From contig CAJNYU010000017.1 in the NCBI GenBank assembly GCA_905331475.1, positions 1-64,000 of the forward strand: 64,000 bases of DNA, read 5' to 3'. The DNA is from Rotaria socialis. Its lineage: Eukaryota; Rotifera; Eurotatoria; Philodinida; Philodinidae. Shown here in pieces: positions 1 to 11,190 of the stretch. A model generated the notes under the pieces. The model saw nothing but the letters and a program-made list of their open reading frames with translations, searched no databases and was not told where the DNA came from. Position 1 is the first letter of the stretch. Every line of letters begins with the position of its first letter. A program made the translations under genes and the position numbers.

Positions 1-466
1 AGAAATTTGAGATTTGAACGTAGAATAATAAATCCATCAAAACTAAAGATAAAATAATCTATGCTTAGTTGTAGAATACTGAACGCTTCTAGATTGATTG
101 CAGCACGATGTATTTTGTCATGCTAACATCTACTATTTTAGTTTTCATATCCTCTCACACGCAGGTACCTATCAACTCATAAGCACAATAGCAGGGTCAC
201 TAGATAAATCCACCATGTCACATCGAATAATAAACACTTAAGGCGATGCAGAATTTAAGCTTTTTCTAGCTTCCAAAGTAGTGAATCATTGTGTTAAAAT
301 GTGAATTGCACTGCTAAAATGCGTGTAAAATAAACATTGTGATGGAAACATAAAATACTGAAACTTGAAATATTGCTCATATCATTTTCTCACTATAATG
401 CACTATTGATGCAATAAATAGTTTTTGGCTCGTAGTTCTTGAAGAATTAACGAAATCTCAATAAAC
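1..466. repeat. degenerate AT-rich satellite-like flank
   Basis: No gene is visible. The motif GAATAATAAA(C/T) recurs here (for example near 24 and 226), and the same motif recurs many times at 5,820-6,300 beyond the hAT-like insertion. The two stretches look like halves of one repeat region split by the element at 467-5727. The spacing is irregular, so this is a diverged satellite rather than a clean tandem array. Confidence 0.4.
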
Positions 467-813
467 TAGGGGTGTCAGATTAGAATTAGTATGAGTATTA
501 AGTAATGATAATAGTAATGCTTATGTATTAGAGTTAGTTTTTTAACTTAATGCTTAGGTATTGTTGGCATTATTGGCATTAGGCTTAAAGAATGCTTAGG
601 TATTAGCATTAATTAACCATTATTTTAATACTAGTTCAGCTACTGTGTTCAATTTTTAAACTGCTATCTTTAAATAATACTTGTATATTTTTAAGGACTA
701 TCTTAGGGCGCCACTCGTTACCTTTTGGGGCTACTCGTGCTTGCGACGTGTAACTTTTCAGTTACCTTTTTAGCATCATAGTAGAAATATTTTGGAAGTA
801 TTTAAAATTTAAA

Positions 814-898
814 TACTTGAGGGTGTGGGTGTGGGTGTGGGTCTAGATCAAAACATGCACCTCCTCACCCACACCCGCACATCCACACACACCCACAC
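814..898. repeat. interstitial telomere-like (TGTGGG)n block, inverted pair
   Basis: After TACTTGAGGG, a run of GTGTGGG units (821-843) is followed about 20 bp later by a complementary CCCACA-rich block (865-898), so the DNA could fold into a hairpin. TGTGGG is the telomeric unit reported for bdelloid rotifers. The left sequence TACTTGAGGGTGTGGGTGTG also forms both ends of the element at 58166-58428. This suggests a diverged copy of the same mobile family rather than a chromosome end. Confidence 0.55.
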
Positions 899-1097
899 TT
901 TTTATTATGGAATAAACCTGCTGTATATCGTTAGAAATCAGAAAATTCAAAAACAAATGCACCGGTTTGTCATGTACTATTAAAATCGTTATATATCAAA
1001 TGTCGTTCTGTTTTTTTTCTGATCGCTATTTGTACATATTTTAAGTAACTGTGGATATTATCAAGAAATTTACGAAATATAAGGAACAAGAAAGGAT

Positions 1098-1304
1098 GTG
1101 TTAAACACTTTTTTCATACCGGAACAAGATCAATTTTTCGGACGACGACTAATCGATGAAGATGTAGATTCATTTGATAAAGTGCGATGTAACGAGCGAT
1201 TTAACGTTGAAGATCGCAATGTTCAAAGTTGTAGTTTGGATCGAACACTACTACCACGAGGAGGCGTATTAGCCAAAATACGTGTATCATCAATGTTCGA
1301 CTGA
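1098..1304 (+). pseudogene. possible coding remnant, unknown
   Basis: This is a 68-codon open frame inside the hAT-like element. Its composition is charged and coding-like, with an FFGRRLIDEDVDSF stretch and few low-complexity codons. It starts with a non-ATG codon, I see no clear upstream exon, and I do not recognise the sequence. It may be the last exon or a fragment of a transposon gene, or chance. Confidence 0.2.
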
Positions 1305-2667
1305 TACATTTAAAGCAAAACACAAAAAGTGACTAGATAGATTGAAAACTAGAATGTAAATGCGTAATTTTCGCCAATCACAATTATAAATAAAGAACGA
1401 AAAAGAATGGTCTTATTTAAATATACCAAGATAGAATGTTTTTTCCTGTTATATATTCTTCTTTCTAACAAAGATATGTATATGTTTCTTTTTTTCTTTC
1501 TTGCTCAGTATCACGCAACATGTGTGTTAGTGTCGATAAAAAAAGATTGATCCTTTGTTTACTATATCTTGAATGCTTGAAGACGATCATGCGCTTCTGA
1601 TATCAAGAATACATACATAAATACAGTGCAATCTATAAATTACGCATATAATACTAATATCGAACAACTTTGCCTAGTCATAAAATGATTTTAAAATTGC
1701 TTTGTGTTTTAAATGAAATATAATACATCTTACTCAAAGAGACTGATACAAATATAGAGAAAATGAAGAGTTTAGTCGAAACAATACAATTTTCTAGCGA
1801 TGCACTAGTTGACCATGTACTTTATCAGAACGGTTATTACATACAATTAGATGAAAAATTCATTTAAAACAAGTGAAAAACAAAGGAATGTATATTTTTT
1901 ATTCCCCTTTGATCAAGTTCATTTCGTAATAGTATCTGAATGAAATCATGAGAAATATAATCGCTTATTCGTTAGTCTTTATAATATGTAATCTAAAGCA
2001 GAAATAAGAATAGTTCCATATTAGGAACTTTTTCAATCATCATTTTGTCATATCAAATAATGCATGCAGTATATTGGTGAAGCTAAGTAAAAACAAGAAA
2101 ACGTTTATCTGTTACTTATGTGCTTTTTCTTCTTTTATGTTTTATCAAATCTATCACGATTATATAAACTAAAGTAGCATCTATAGTAATGTGAACCCAA
2201 ACTGATATAATAATACTTGAAGTGATGCAAACAAAAACTGAAATAATAAATATATAACAGAGGACAAAGTTCTTGTATTCATTTCACTTCACCAATACAC
2301 TGCATATGGCCAAAACCAGCTAACGGTCACCCATGTATCCGGAAGGTTGAAAGTCAAAAACCAAGAAAACTTAATCTGCTAGTCGTAAGTACCCTAACAA
2401 TAGTATATAGAACGAATACTGCCAGTCTTCCAATATTCAGCTGTGGAAAGAAACTAGCCTTATCTGACGTCTCTCTAAATCTCTAACAGAAATAACTGAT
2501 TGGTACATATCAAACATATCGTTAAAAATTTATTAGACTAAGTTTAATTGGATCACATTTGACAAGTGGTTGATAGAGTACACTGTGCTGTTTTAAACTG
2601 TCAAATTTGAAAAAGGTTTAAATTATTAGATCAGCTTGTGAGACCTTCATAAACTATCTGAATTTGA

Positions 2668-2850
2668 GATGAAATTCCGTAACGAAAATACAATATAGTG
2701 TGTCATAATCCTCCTTGTCACCAAGGAACTTTTTAAAAAGCCTATAGCGAGATAGATCTTTTCAAACGCTACCGACCGCACTAGTCTCTATTTAATTCTG
2801 CTGTTTCTTTTTGTATTTTTTTTGAAAATACTCCGTTACGGAATTTCATC
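2668..2850. repeat. short hairpin between GATGAAATTCCGTAAC-type ends
   Basis: GATGAAATTCCGTAACG at 2668 faces an inverted copy ending at 2850, enclosing about 150 bp. This could be a MITE of the same family as the adjoining 2833-4034 element that shares its left terminus, or an internally deleted copy next to the longer element. Confidence 0.4.
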
Positions 2851-4034
2851 AAATGGGAAAATATTTATTATATCTTTATTTTTTTTTAATATTGTTTTGA
2901 CTTCATGCTAAAATAGTTATTTCTGCGACTCCTGCGCGAGAGTATTGAGATCAATTTCGATTAATTTTACTATGAAGTTTCTCAAATTTTTTCATATTTT
3001 TCTAAAATAATCTTAAAAAATCTCTTAATTATCAAGATTTTAGATCAAATACTTGATATTTTTGTATTAAAAAAATAATTATCATTTTTACAATGGTTTT
3101 TTTCTGGTACTGAAAGAGCTCGACGTTGTCGCGAAAAGAAAGAAAAAGGTGGTTTGAGCGAGATCGTGAAACAAAAAGATCGTACGCGTAAACAAAATGT
3201 CTTGAACTTATTCTGACACGTTTACACTCACTAGCACCTTCATTAGAAGAATTATTCATATTCAGTGATGGTAGTGCGAGTCAATTTAAACAGCGCTACT
3301 TATTTAAAAATTTAACATATTTGGCTAAAACTTTTAACATTAAATTATCATGGAATTTTTTTTCTAGTAATCATGGAAAAGGTAAAAAGTAGTGAAGATG
3401 ACTAGGGCATACTTGTAAAATATGATAAAAAAATTCTGAAAGACTGATGGGTTAATAGAGAAAGATATTGGGTAAGAATAATACGAAAAGTGATTTATTT
3501 CTGAGTTGTCGACGGAATAGGAGGAACTGTTAAGCGAATGGTTTATCAAGATGTTATGGCCGGTAAACAGTGTCATAATGCAAGTGATTTCGTGGCATTG
3601 ATTCGAGATAAAAAGACATCCATTATCGTCGATGAATTGTTAATAAGTGATATTGAAGCTGCTCATGAATACCTTACATCATTATTTCAAGATGTAAAGG
3701 CCGTGCCTAGTATTCAAAAAGTACATTCGATGACTGTCGTAGATGTTGATGAAATCAGTTGTAAAATTTATTTTTACAGTGTGCAAAAAAACAGTTGTCC
3801 ATTTCTAGCGCTTTTCGTTTTGTGATTGTTTACTTATATATGAAATTTTATTATAAGCTTCTGTTATCGTTTTGTTGTTATACAGTAATAGTGAAATTAG
3901 AACTTGAACTTGAACTATAGAAATCGTTTCAATATTTTTTTTGATTAACAAAAAGAATTTCTGGGTTTCTTAACCTTCTGCATTGAAACATCGAAAATTG
4001 ATGAAATTCCGTAACCGGTGAAATTCCGTAACGG
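2833..4034. mobile_element. TIR DNA transposon with an unusual transposase-like gene
   Basis: The left end reads CCGTTACGGAATTTCATC (2833-2850). The right end holds its reverse complement, TGAAATTCCGTAACGG (4019-4034), preceded by a second adjacent copy beginning at 4000. The trinucleotide ACT flanks both ends, which may be a 3-bp target-site duplication. A spliced gene fragment (3192-3825) lies between them. Further copies of GATGAAATTCCGTAAC-like sequence lie at 2668, 4203 and 4373, so several element ends have piled up here. The boundaries are inferred from these inverted motifs. The superfamily is uncertain. Confidence 0.5.
3192..3825 (+). CDS. transposase-like protein, C-terminal part (spliced)
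   Basis: Two blocks join in frame. The first is 3192-3381; the second is 3506-3825, ending in TGA. The intron between them (3382-3505) is GT-AG, and the reading phase is 1 before and 2 after. Block one contains FSDGSASQFKQRY and a later WNFF-SSNHGK. Block two begins VVDGIGGTVKRMV and then has a Cys/His residue pair. The order S-D-G-x-x-S-Q-F-K, then a W-x-F-F/H-G-K block, then D-G-x-G-G-x-x-K occurs in uncharacterised transposon-like proteins of cnidarians and arthropods. I recall this family only as a motif pattern. The Asp residues could belong to a DDE-type nuclease fold (inference). The N-terminal part is not resolved, because a stop lies just upstream at 3189. The gene sits inside TIRs at 2833 and 4034. 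Confidence 0.5.
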
Positions 4035-5727
4035 ACTGTACTTTTAGATTTTCTCCTCGATGCATCTATACCTATTAAGAACTGACCTGAGATTTTGTAA
4101 GCTTGTTTAAAACTGAACAACTTTCACATATAACTTTTTTTTATCGGTTCATTAGTTTCGTAGCAAAAAGTTAAATAATCGAATCACCGGAAAATAATTT
4201 CCACTTTTTGAAATTCCATAACGACCAGTATATCGTCAGTAGCTTAACTATCGTTGAAACAAATTGAATGATTTTTTTACCGATGATAGATCTAGGCAAC
4301 CTCTGTATTATATAAAAATTTCAGAGACTTTACTTTTGTTGTTGAGGAGATATAGATATTACAACTCAGAAAAATGCAATTCCGTAACATTTGGTTTCCA
4401 CCATATATTAATGTATAATTATGGCTTGGTTTTATGTCACTTTGACTTTGAGCAAAAAAACTAAAATATAAATAATAAATCATTAAGCTTTCATTCCATT
4501 TATACAATTTTGTGATCTAGATTGTAAGCAAATAAACCTTTCGTTCAAATTTATGTGGTTTTTCCACCTTAAATAAACAAAATGACATATAACTTGCACG
4601 CCCTGTTGATTGTCATCTTAAAATGATGAAATGAAAATAAAAAGTGAGCTAGAAAACAATTTTCCTGTTTATTAAACTAGTTATGTAATTTAAGTTAAAA
4701 AAACATATATTCTGCCTTATCTTCTCTTGTTTTTATATCGATCTTAATCGTATTGGACGATTGTTTGAGAGTACTAGTTTACTACCTATATTTGTAGGAA
4801 ATGGCTTGTATTATTGTAAATAGTAGTAAGTAAATATTACGCATGTCGTCAGATAGTCACAAAAAATGTACTGAATGCTTCCATCGCATGGAATTTTATC
4901 GCATCTAGCAAGAATTCACAGACATGTATCATAAGATGCTGATTGAGAAGTGTGGCATTATCCGCGGCTCAGAAACCTACATGAAATAAAAGGTATTCAT
5001 GGTCCCTTAAGCTCAGATTCGATCCAAATATAATCGAACTTTTAACTCAGGATAATTTTTAGTTCTCTAGCTTTTGCAATACTACTTTTACCTACCATTC
5101 GGAAACACTTAGTAGATAGTGACCATATCTCTTTTGTTGGGATATGAATAGCCATAAAGATATTTTTTAAAACATAAGTTGAATATGATTGAGTTGTTTT
5201 CATAGAGTTTTTGAGATTCTAAAAATTCAATTGAGGTTTTGAAAATTTCACCTAAACTACATCTCACAAACTTGAATGGGAGTACACGGCTTAACAAGGG
5301 ACGGCGCCAGAAAAAAATCGTAGGGGGGGCGGGGGGNAATACAACTCTAGAAGATATGTCCGAATTTCTTCCTGTCTTTTATTAGTTAACATCGTTTAAA
5401 AATCGCGGTATACCAACAAATCACTTGTACCGTGTTAAGGTACTACGTACCGAAAATAAATACGTATGTATATTCATAACTTCTCGGTTGTTACAGCTAG
5501 CATGCACGCCCAAAAAGCTCTTGAAAATTCATCTCCAGCACGTTAACGCAATAGCTCAAAGATTACACAAAATGGTTGAATTAGTCTCAAAATAACGCTA
5601 ACTTAATGCTTGCAGTAAGCATTAATTAACTCTAATGCCAATAATGCCTAAGCATTAAGTTGAATAATTAACACTGATGCTTTTTTATTAGCATTTTTCT
5701 TAACTTAATGCCAACACGACACCCCTA
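4035..5727. other. gene-free interior of the hAT-like element
   Basis: No convincing coding sequence was found. Extra copies of the AATTCCRTAAC motif occur near 4203 and 4373. Near 5298 the sequence GGGACGGCGCCAG followed by a poly-G tract with an unresolved base (5337) resembles one end of another transposon, but no matching inverted end was found in the window. Confidence 0.4.
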
Positions 5728-5735
5728 CAATAAAC

Positions 5736-6440
5736 GTTTTAAAAGTCGATGTGTTGCTCTCAAGTATAAAAGGAACATATTATACAAGTGATTTCTCTAG
5801 TGTACACCAATCTACTCTCCATCATATAATAATGAAACCTCACAGGTATTATGATAAACGCTTCTACTGAAAATAATAGAATAATCAACCATTGATCGTA
5901 GAATAATAAACACTTTTGATGACCTCGTACATTGAAATACCCTCAACGATATTATAATAAACGCCTTTCAGAAACTGAAGAATAATCAACCGTTGGTTGT
6001 AGAATAATAAACAATTTTCACGATATCCCACAATAATCTACCATCAAGAGTATTATAACAAACACTTCTGCTGAGAATGTAGATTAATCAACCCTTTTGA
6101 TGACATCGATCTACCGGTCTGCCAATACCGGTATTATAGTAAACACTTTATCCGAAAGTGGAGAATAATTAAGCCCTGCCTGTAGAATAAGATTCGTTTT
6201 TGCATGAATCATATAATAATCTACTCCTGATTGTTGTATAGTAAACTCATTTCGGAAAACCGTATATCAATATACGCCAACCGTTTAGTAATAAACACCT
6301 TCAACAAAATTATCAAATAAAAACCTTCAACAAAATTATCAAATAAAAACCTTCAACGCATTTTCACATACCGTTTACAATTCAAATACCTTCATGGAAA
6401 CAAACCATTCGACTCAGATACCCTTCATAGGGTATATGAC
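5736..6440. repeat. degenerate satellite built on GAATAATMAAC / TATTATRATAAAC
   Basis: Many related words recur, such as GAATAATAAAC, GAATAATCAACC and ATTATAATAAACRC, at loose intervals through 5820-6300. A short exact duplication, CAACAAAATTATCAAATAAA, follows near 6302 and 6328. The array is strongly diverged. The TSD of the 467-5727 element (CAATAAAC) resembles the repeat motif, so the element probably inserted into this array. Confidence 0.5.
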
Positions 6441-6528
6441 ACACGCAAAAACCCTTCAAGGGTTTACAGAAAAAAAATTAACGGTAAGAGTCCATTATTC
6501 GGCGCTTCTCTTCACAGTGTACAATACT

Positions 6529-6850
6529 GACTCCGGCGACGCATAGTGACGGATGAATGAAGAGCCGAAGGCCGGTGGCTGAACCAACAGTCCCTCTGAC
6601 TCTTGAGGGACCAGACATCGCTGACTCTGGCGACGCATAGTGACTGATGAATGAAGAACCGATGGCTGCTAGAAGAGCTAAGGCTCCCTCTGACTCTTGA
6701 GGGACCATGCATCGGGGACTCTGGCGACGCATCATCGAGGACGAATGAAGAACCGAAGACTGGCGGCAGAGCAACGGCCCCTCTGACTATTGTGGGACCA
6801 TACATCGCTGACTTTGGCGACGCATCACGGAGGATGAATCAAGAATGAAT
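6529..6850. repeat. 94-bp minisatellite, about 3.4 copies
   Basis: Units starting with GACTCYGGCGACGCAT occur at 6529, 6623, 6717 and 6810, giving a period of 93-94 bp. Each unit also contains GATGAATGAAGAACCGA and CCCTCTGACTCTTGAGGGACCA. The array is distinctly richer in G+C than its surroundings. Open frames in several phases here are a by-product of the repeat: 94 is not a multiple of three, so each frame cycles through all three phases. Confidence 0.85.
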
Positions 6851-9072
6851 GACATGTGCGTGATCTTGACTTAGGAAATACATGGATTAGCCTGTAGTGG
6901 CAGGTTGAATTGTGACGGGTGATTGTGCATGGAGTAGCGCAGTGAATCTGAATATGAAAGCGTGATAGTTAGTATTGGATGATTAGCATGTTGCCTGGTT
7001 TAATGTGGCGATAACTCAGGAAAATGCGGTTTCCAAAAATGTGTTCGTGTGGAAGTTGGATGGCCCTCCTGTGTTGTTGTGTCACTTGCTGAGTGATGTA
7101 GAAGGTTTTTTCAGGGCGATATTGTTTTTTTTTTCTTTTGAAAATGCCTTTGATGTGCCGGAATTGATGTAATTATTGAGATTGTTTTGAACGTAGTTTG
7201 TAGTAAAAGTGCCAATCAGTAGGGGTAAGGAGCGAGAATAGAATATGCTGTGTGTTCATCTGTTTGGTGTCGTGATTGTAAGCTTGAGTGAGAATGGTTT
7301 GCGAGTAGAGTGATGTTCGTACAAAGCAATTGAGTTTTGTTTGAATTATTGCTTGCGTTATGGTGTCAAGTTGAAATTTGAGCAGCATTTGTTTATATTG
7401 GCGATTTAGTGAGACTAAAATGAAACTAATATTGAAGTTGAAATATTTTTATAGTTTATTATGGTATTAATAAAACAGTTTTCATTATTCTCATTATTAT
7501 TTTAGCTTGCAGTTCGAAACAATCATTGAGTAAAATTTTGAAGTAGGTTTGAAGAATATATTAATGTTTATATGAGCAGTCAGCTACCTAAGTAAGCAAA
7601 AAATGAAGGAAGACTGCTGACATGACTAATCAAAAATGTGCGCAGTTTCTGACAAATCTAGTCTGAAATGTCGTGCATACTCGTCTTGTCTAGTCAGCTT
7701 AATGAAGAGTGTCTTACAAACACGTCTGTACTAGTCTGGAATGTCGTCGAGTCCAGACTTGCTTGTAAATCAAAATATATTTGCGAAAAAAAGTATAAAA
7801 TCTTGTTAATATATTTTTATTTCATTTTATCTAAAGTAATCGCGTTTCGGTGAAAGATTATTTTTATTGATACTTAAAATTAAAAAAATTGGAGCAATAA
7901 TTACGCCAAATAGTATCATAGAATGATCAGGAGTGTGTAAAATGTGACTTCTCTATCGTATGGCTCAATGGTTCTGGCAATGGGTAAGTGTCACATTGCA
8001 TACATGTTCGAATCTAATCTTCATCCTTACATCTTTCCATTCAGAATAGTCCAGACTCGCCCACTATATAAGGCTACAGCTGGTTGTATACTCGTCCCAG
8101 ACGCCCTTAATTTTTCATTCCTAAACCGTTTTCGGACGCGCGACAGGGACACTCGTCACGACTACTCTTATTAGATTTTATGACTAGTCGTCAATCAGAG
8201 TACTAGGACGCATATGCATGACGGTCAGAAACTCGAACTAGTCGTGTACGAGTAGATTTTGAGACAAAGACTAGACGGGACAGATCGACTTGACTAGAAA
8301 AAAGACCAGTCATTTAACCAGTCTTTTTCTCATTTGGGAGGTGTTTTTGACAAAATTTTTAATCGCGCTTGTTTATAATTTTGAGACGGGGATTTACTCA
8401 AAAATATCTATTCATGTAAAATCTTAATTCGTTATTCATTAAATAGCGGAATAACTGTTTCTTCCTAAAATATGAGTGTTTTACGGTAAATGAAAATATT
8501 TATGAAGCAATAGAAATGAGAATTCGACGAAGTTAAAAGTTCTCGTAGTGATGGATTTGAATCTGTACTAATGGCTACGCAGAACAAGGCCGAAAATCGG
8601 CTACCCCATACATTTCATTCTCAATGAACTAAAAACATACAGGTTGAAATTCTGTACGCTTTTGCATGTTTATTTTATTTTTTTCTGAGTACAAAAATCG
8701 TTTTGTAGATCAAATAATAATAAAAGTTACACGTAATACAACCTGTTCAGAAAAAGAAGCCGTTTTAACGAAATTTAAACTGATTATAACGCGTTATTTT
8801 CAGAGATTTGTCAGACTGGGTGTTGATTTCTTCTGGTTCATTTGTAACGTGTAGAATTTCATAAATGTATTCGGCTTATATATATAATTTTAATAGACTC
8901 TTCATTTACAGCAGACTTTAATTCGGTGATAATAAACTATGTAGAAAATTAATTTGCTTGTAAATATGTAAAAAAAAGTTGAATACTGTTCAGAAGTTTT
9001 TATATCTTAGAAATGAATCTGAAACAACCAAGAATAACTTCAATTAAAATTTTTCTATGATTAGGATAGGCC
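6851..9072. other. no gene found; CTAGTC-rich tract
   Basis: No supported gene. Between about 7600 and 8330 the words CTAGTC, GACTAG and ACTCGTC recur in both orientations, together with matching GTCCAGACT pieces. This suggests the interior of a decayed DNA element, but I could not define its ends. The rest is AT-rich sequence without structure I can name. Confidence 0.3.
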
Positions 9073-9358
9073 AGAGATGCAATTGGTACCTATCTGGGTG
9101 TGAAATTGATCAGTAACCGGTTGACCGACGACTGGTAACAGATTTATACTATTTTCTTTTCTTAGTTTATTATGTACGGTTTTTCAAAATTTGTTGTTAC
9201 TAATAATATAAAATGGCTTATTCATGAATTTTTCTAGTATCAACGTATCATTGATAGTTTAACTAGTTCACAATTGATCAGGCACAATCAATAAGCCAGC
9301 CTGTAATAGGTAGACCGATATCGGTCTTCAAAAACCCAGACCAGTTTTATCTCTCTGA
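9073..9358. mobile_element. possible short hAT-like MITE
   Basis: The left end reads CAGAGATG and the right end is complementary to CAGAGAGA. Both ends continue with a related CTGGG word about 20 bp further in. No clear 8-bp duplication flanks them, so this is a weak call based on loosely matching termini. Confidence 0.2.
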
Positions 9359-10942
9359 TAGATAGCAGGCAGTGAAATACATTTGATGATTGAGATAAAT
9401 AAATTTACGTAATCTAGAAATCATACTAAAAAGAAATCGGTGAATTATGAAATCGGTTAACATGAATACACCAATATACTAGAGGGATGAGAAGAGTCTT
9501 TTGTGCAGGGATATAAATAGAGCTAGATTTGAATAACCTCTGTTGGATGTTTGAACTAACTTTGAATACAAATCGCAGTATGAATATGATTTTATCATGC
9601 GTTTTTCTAGTAATTTAATAACATAAAACTACCATTTTTTTCTAACTGAAGTTAAACATTCGTATTGGTGTCTTACTTTGAGCGTTGAGATGCAACCATG
9701 CATAACTCGGTGTGTTAGCTTTATAAATTTTCATTCACTGTATTGCATGGCGTGTTTGCAACATAAAAAACGAACGACTGATATGAAATGATATAAACAA
9801 AATCGGCGAAGCATGAATGTAAGACGAAAGAAGAAAAAAATGCGTTCACAGACTCTACGACGATCAAACATCATAATTAATCTAGTAACGACCTCTTTAA
9901 TAGAAAATACTGACTTATAATCATAAAAATTCATATACACATAGGCGGCGGACCCATTAGGCTTGGGGAAGCTTGAGCCTCCCCTAAAAACGGAGAAGGC
10001 TTATGGAGGGTCATTTAATTTGAAAAAAAGTTGTAGATCTCATCTTTAAGGTAGACACGATTGGCAAAATTTCGATCGATTGTCCTTTAATACTTAGCCT
10101 ATTGTTCATGAAGACTAACAAAATGGTAAAAAAAAGGCAAATACGACGCAGAATCTTGATCGGTGATAAGTATCGCATGAATTTTTAAAATGTATGTTAG
10201 GGTGATCAGTCGAAAATGATTTTTTGGTTGCATTTAGTGTTTTTTATCTTTGTTTTTGTTTGCTCTACTCTCCTGAAATTTGTTTTAGGATTTTTCTGTT
10301 CTTATTGATCATTTTCTGAAAAATATATATTACAGTAATATTTTTCAATATTTTACAAGTTTTGAGAAAAGTAGAATCCGAAGTAAATTATCAACAGATC
10401 ACTTACTAGCATCAGATTTTTTTGTTTTTAATTTCACCTCTCATCATCCTCATTTTCTGAAAAAAATATTGAGTCTTCCTTAGATTGAAATCGTTCCGTC
10501 ACCGTTGTATACATGTTTTAATTCACAAAATCATCACAGTTTGATGTACTTTTCTAACGCTTTCTACTCATTATTAGCGAAAAACGATGCGTATCTTTCA
10601 CAGCACTACGCAAAATAAACAACACGAGATACTTTGGCATATTTCGCAATAAACGCATTCGTCCCATTCCATGTAGCCGATTTTATGAAATAATGGATAT
10701 TGCAATTTGGAATGCATTGTTTTACAATAGAAATGCAATGTATGCTATTGCATGATAATGCATTTTTTTTTATAATAATGTACTGAAAACTTCACATTCA
10801 GCAGTTGCTACACAATATTTATACAATCATTTTAAATCCGCATACTAATCACTATGATTTTATCTCTGCGGTCCTGTACATCTATCCCATAACTTAGCCT
10901 CTTAACTTTCGCCAGCCCTCTTTTATATATCTATTCCGAACG
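9359..10942. other. no gene found; one isolated transposon-end-like sequence
   Basis: AT-rich sequence. At about 9953 the words AGGCGGCGGACCC and GAGCCTCCCC stand out as GC-rich in an AT background and resemble one terminus of a DNA transposon. No inverted partner was found downstream. Nothing else is supported. Confidence 0.3.
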
Positions 10943-11190
10943 TACCATTTTGATCATTGGGACAAGAATCTAAGAAAAGACAACTAATGAATAAATAAGT
11001 TTGTTATTATTAAATTCGAACTTATCATCTCGATCATAACCGATATCAACCTAAAACACAAGAAAAAGAAATAGAGATGATTTTAATATTGAATTGTAAC
11101 TTACCATTTTGAGCAGATCAATAAGAGTCTAAAACAAAAGACAATGAATAAATAAGTTTTTTTTATTATCGAATCAACCTTACCATTTGG
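10943..11190. repeat. 79-80-bp tandem repeat, about 3 copies
   Basis: Diverged units begin with TACCATTTTGA-like sequence at 10943, 11023, 11102 and 11181 (spacings 80, 79 and 79). Each contains a poly-A/G stretch and, in two copies, ATGAATAAATAAGTTT. The last copy is partial. Confidence 0.7.

Larger units (their letters stand above)
467..5727. mobile_element. large hAT-like element with exact 8-bp target-site duplication
   Basis: The left end reads TAGGGGTGTC and the right end is its reverse complement GACACCCCTA. The 8-mer CAATAAAC lies immediately outside both ends (459-466 and 5728-5735). A TAGGG-type terminus with an 8-bp duplication is the signature of hAT transposons. Subterminal DNA at both ends is rich in inverted copies of AATGCYTAAGCATTA-like words, as expected for hAT transposase binding. 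I found no hAT transposase inside. The interior holds other material: a telomere-like block (814-898), a nested TIR element with its own gene (2833-4034), and a possible further transposon end near 5298. It looks like a non-autonomous or gutted hAT enlarged by later insertions. Confidence 0.75.

Noticed and set aside
5298-5340. GGGACGGCGCCAG plus poly-G as a complete transposon
   Set aside because: Only one end could be seen. No inverted partner was found, and the poly-G tract includes an unresolved base.
6478-6848. Three overlapping 65-98-codon open frames on both strands
   Set aside because: They follow from the 94-bp GC-rich tandem repeat. The same peptide units reappear in shifted phase, and there is no start context or family signal.
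9950-10010. AGGCGGCGGACCC as a transposon start
   Set aside because: GC-rich and end-like, but no matching terminus or duplication was found in the window.
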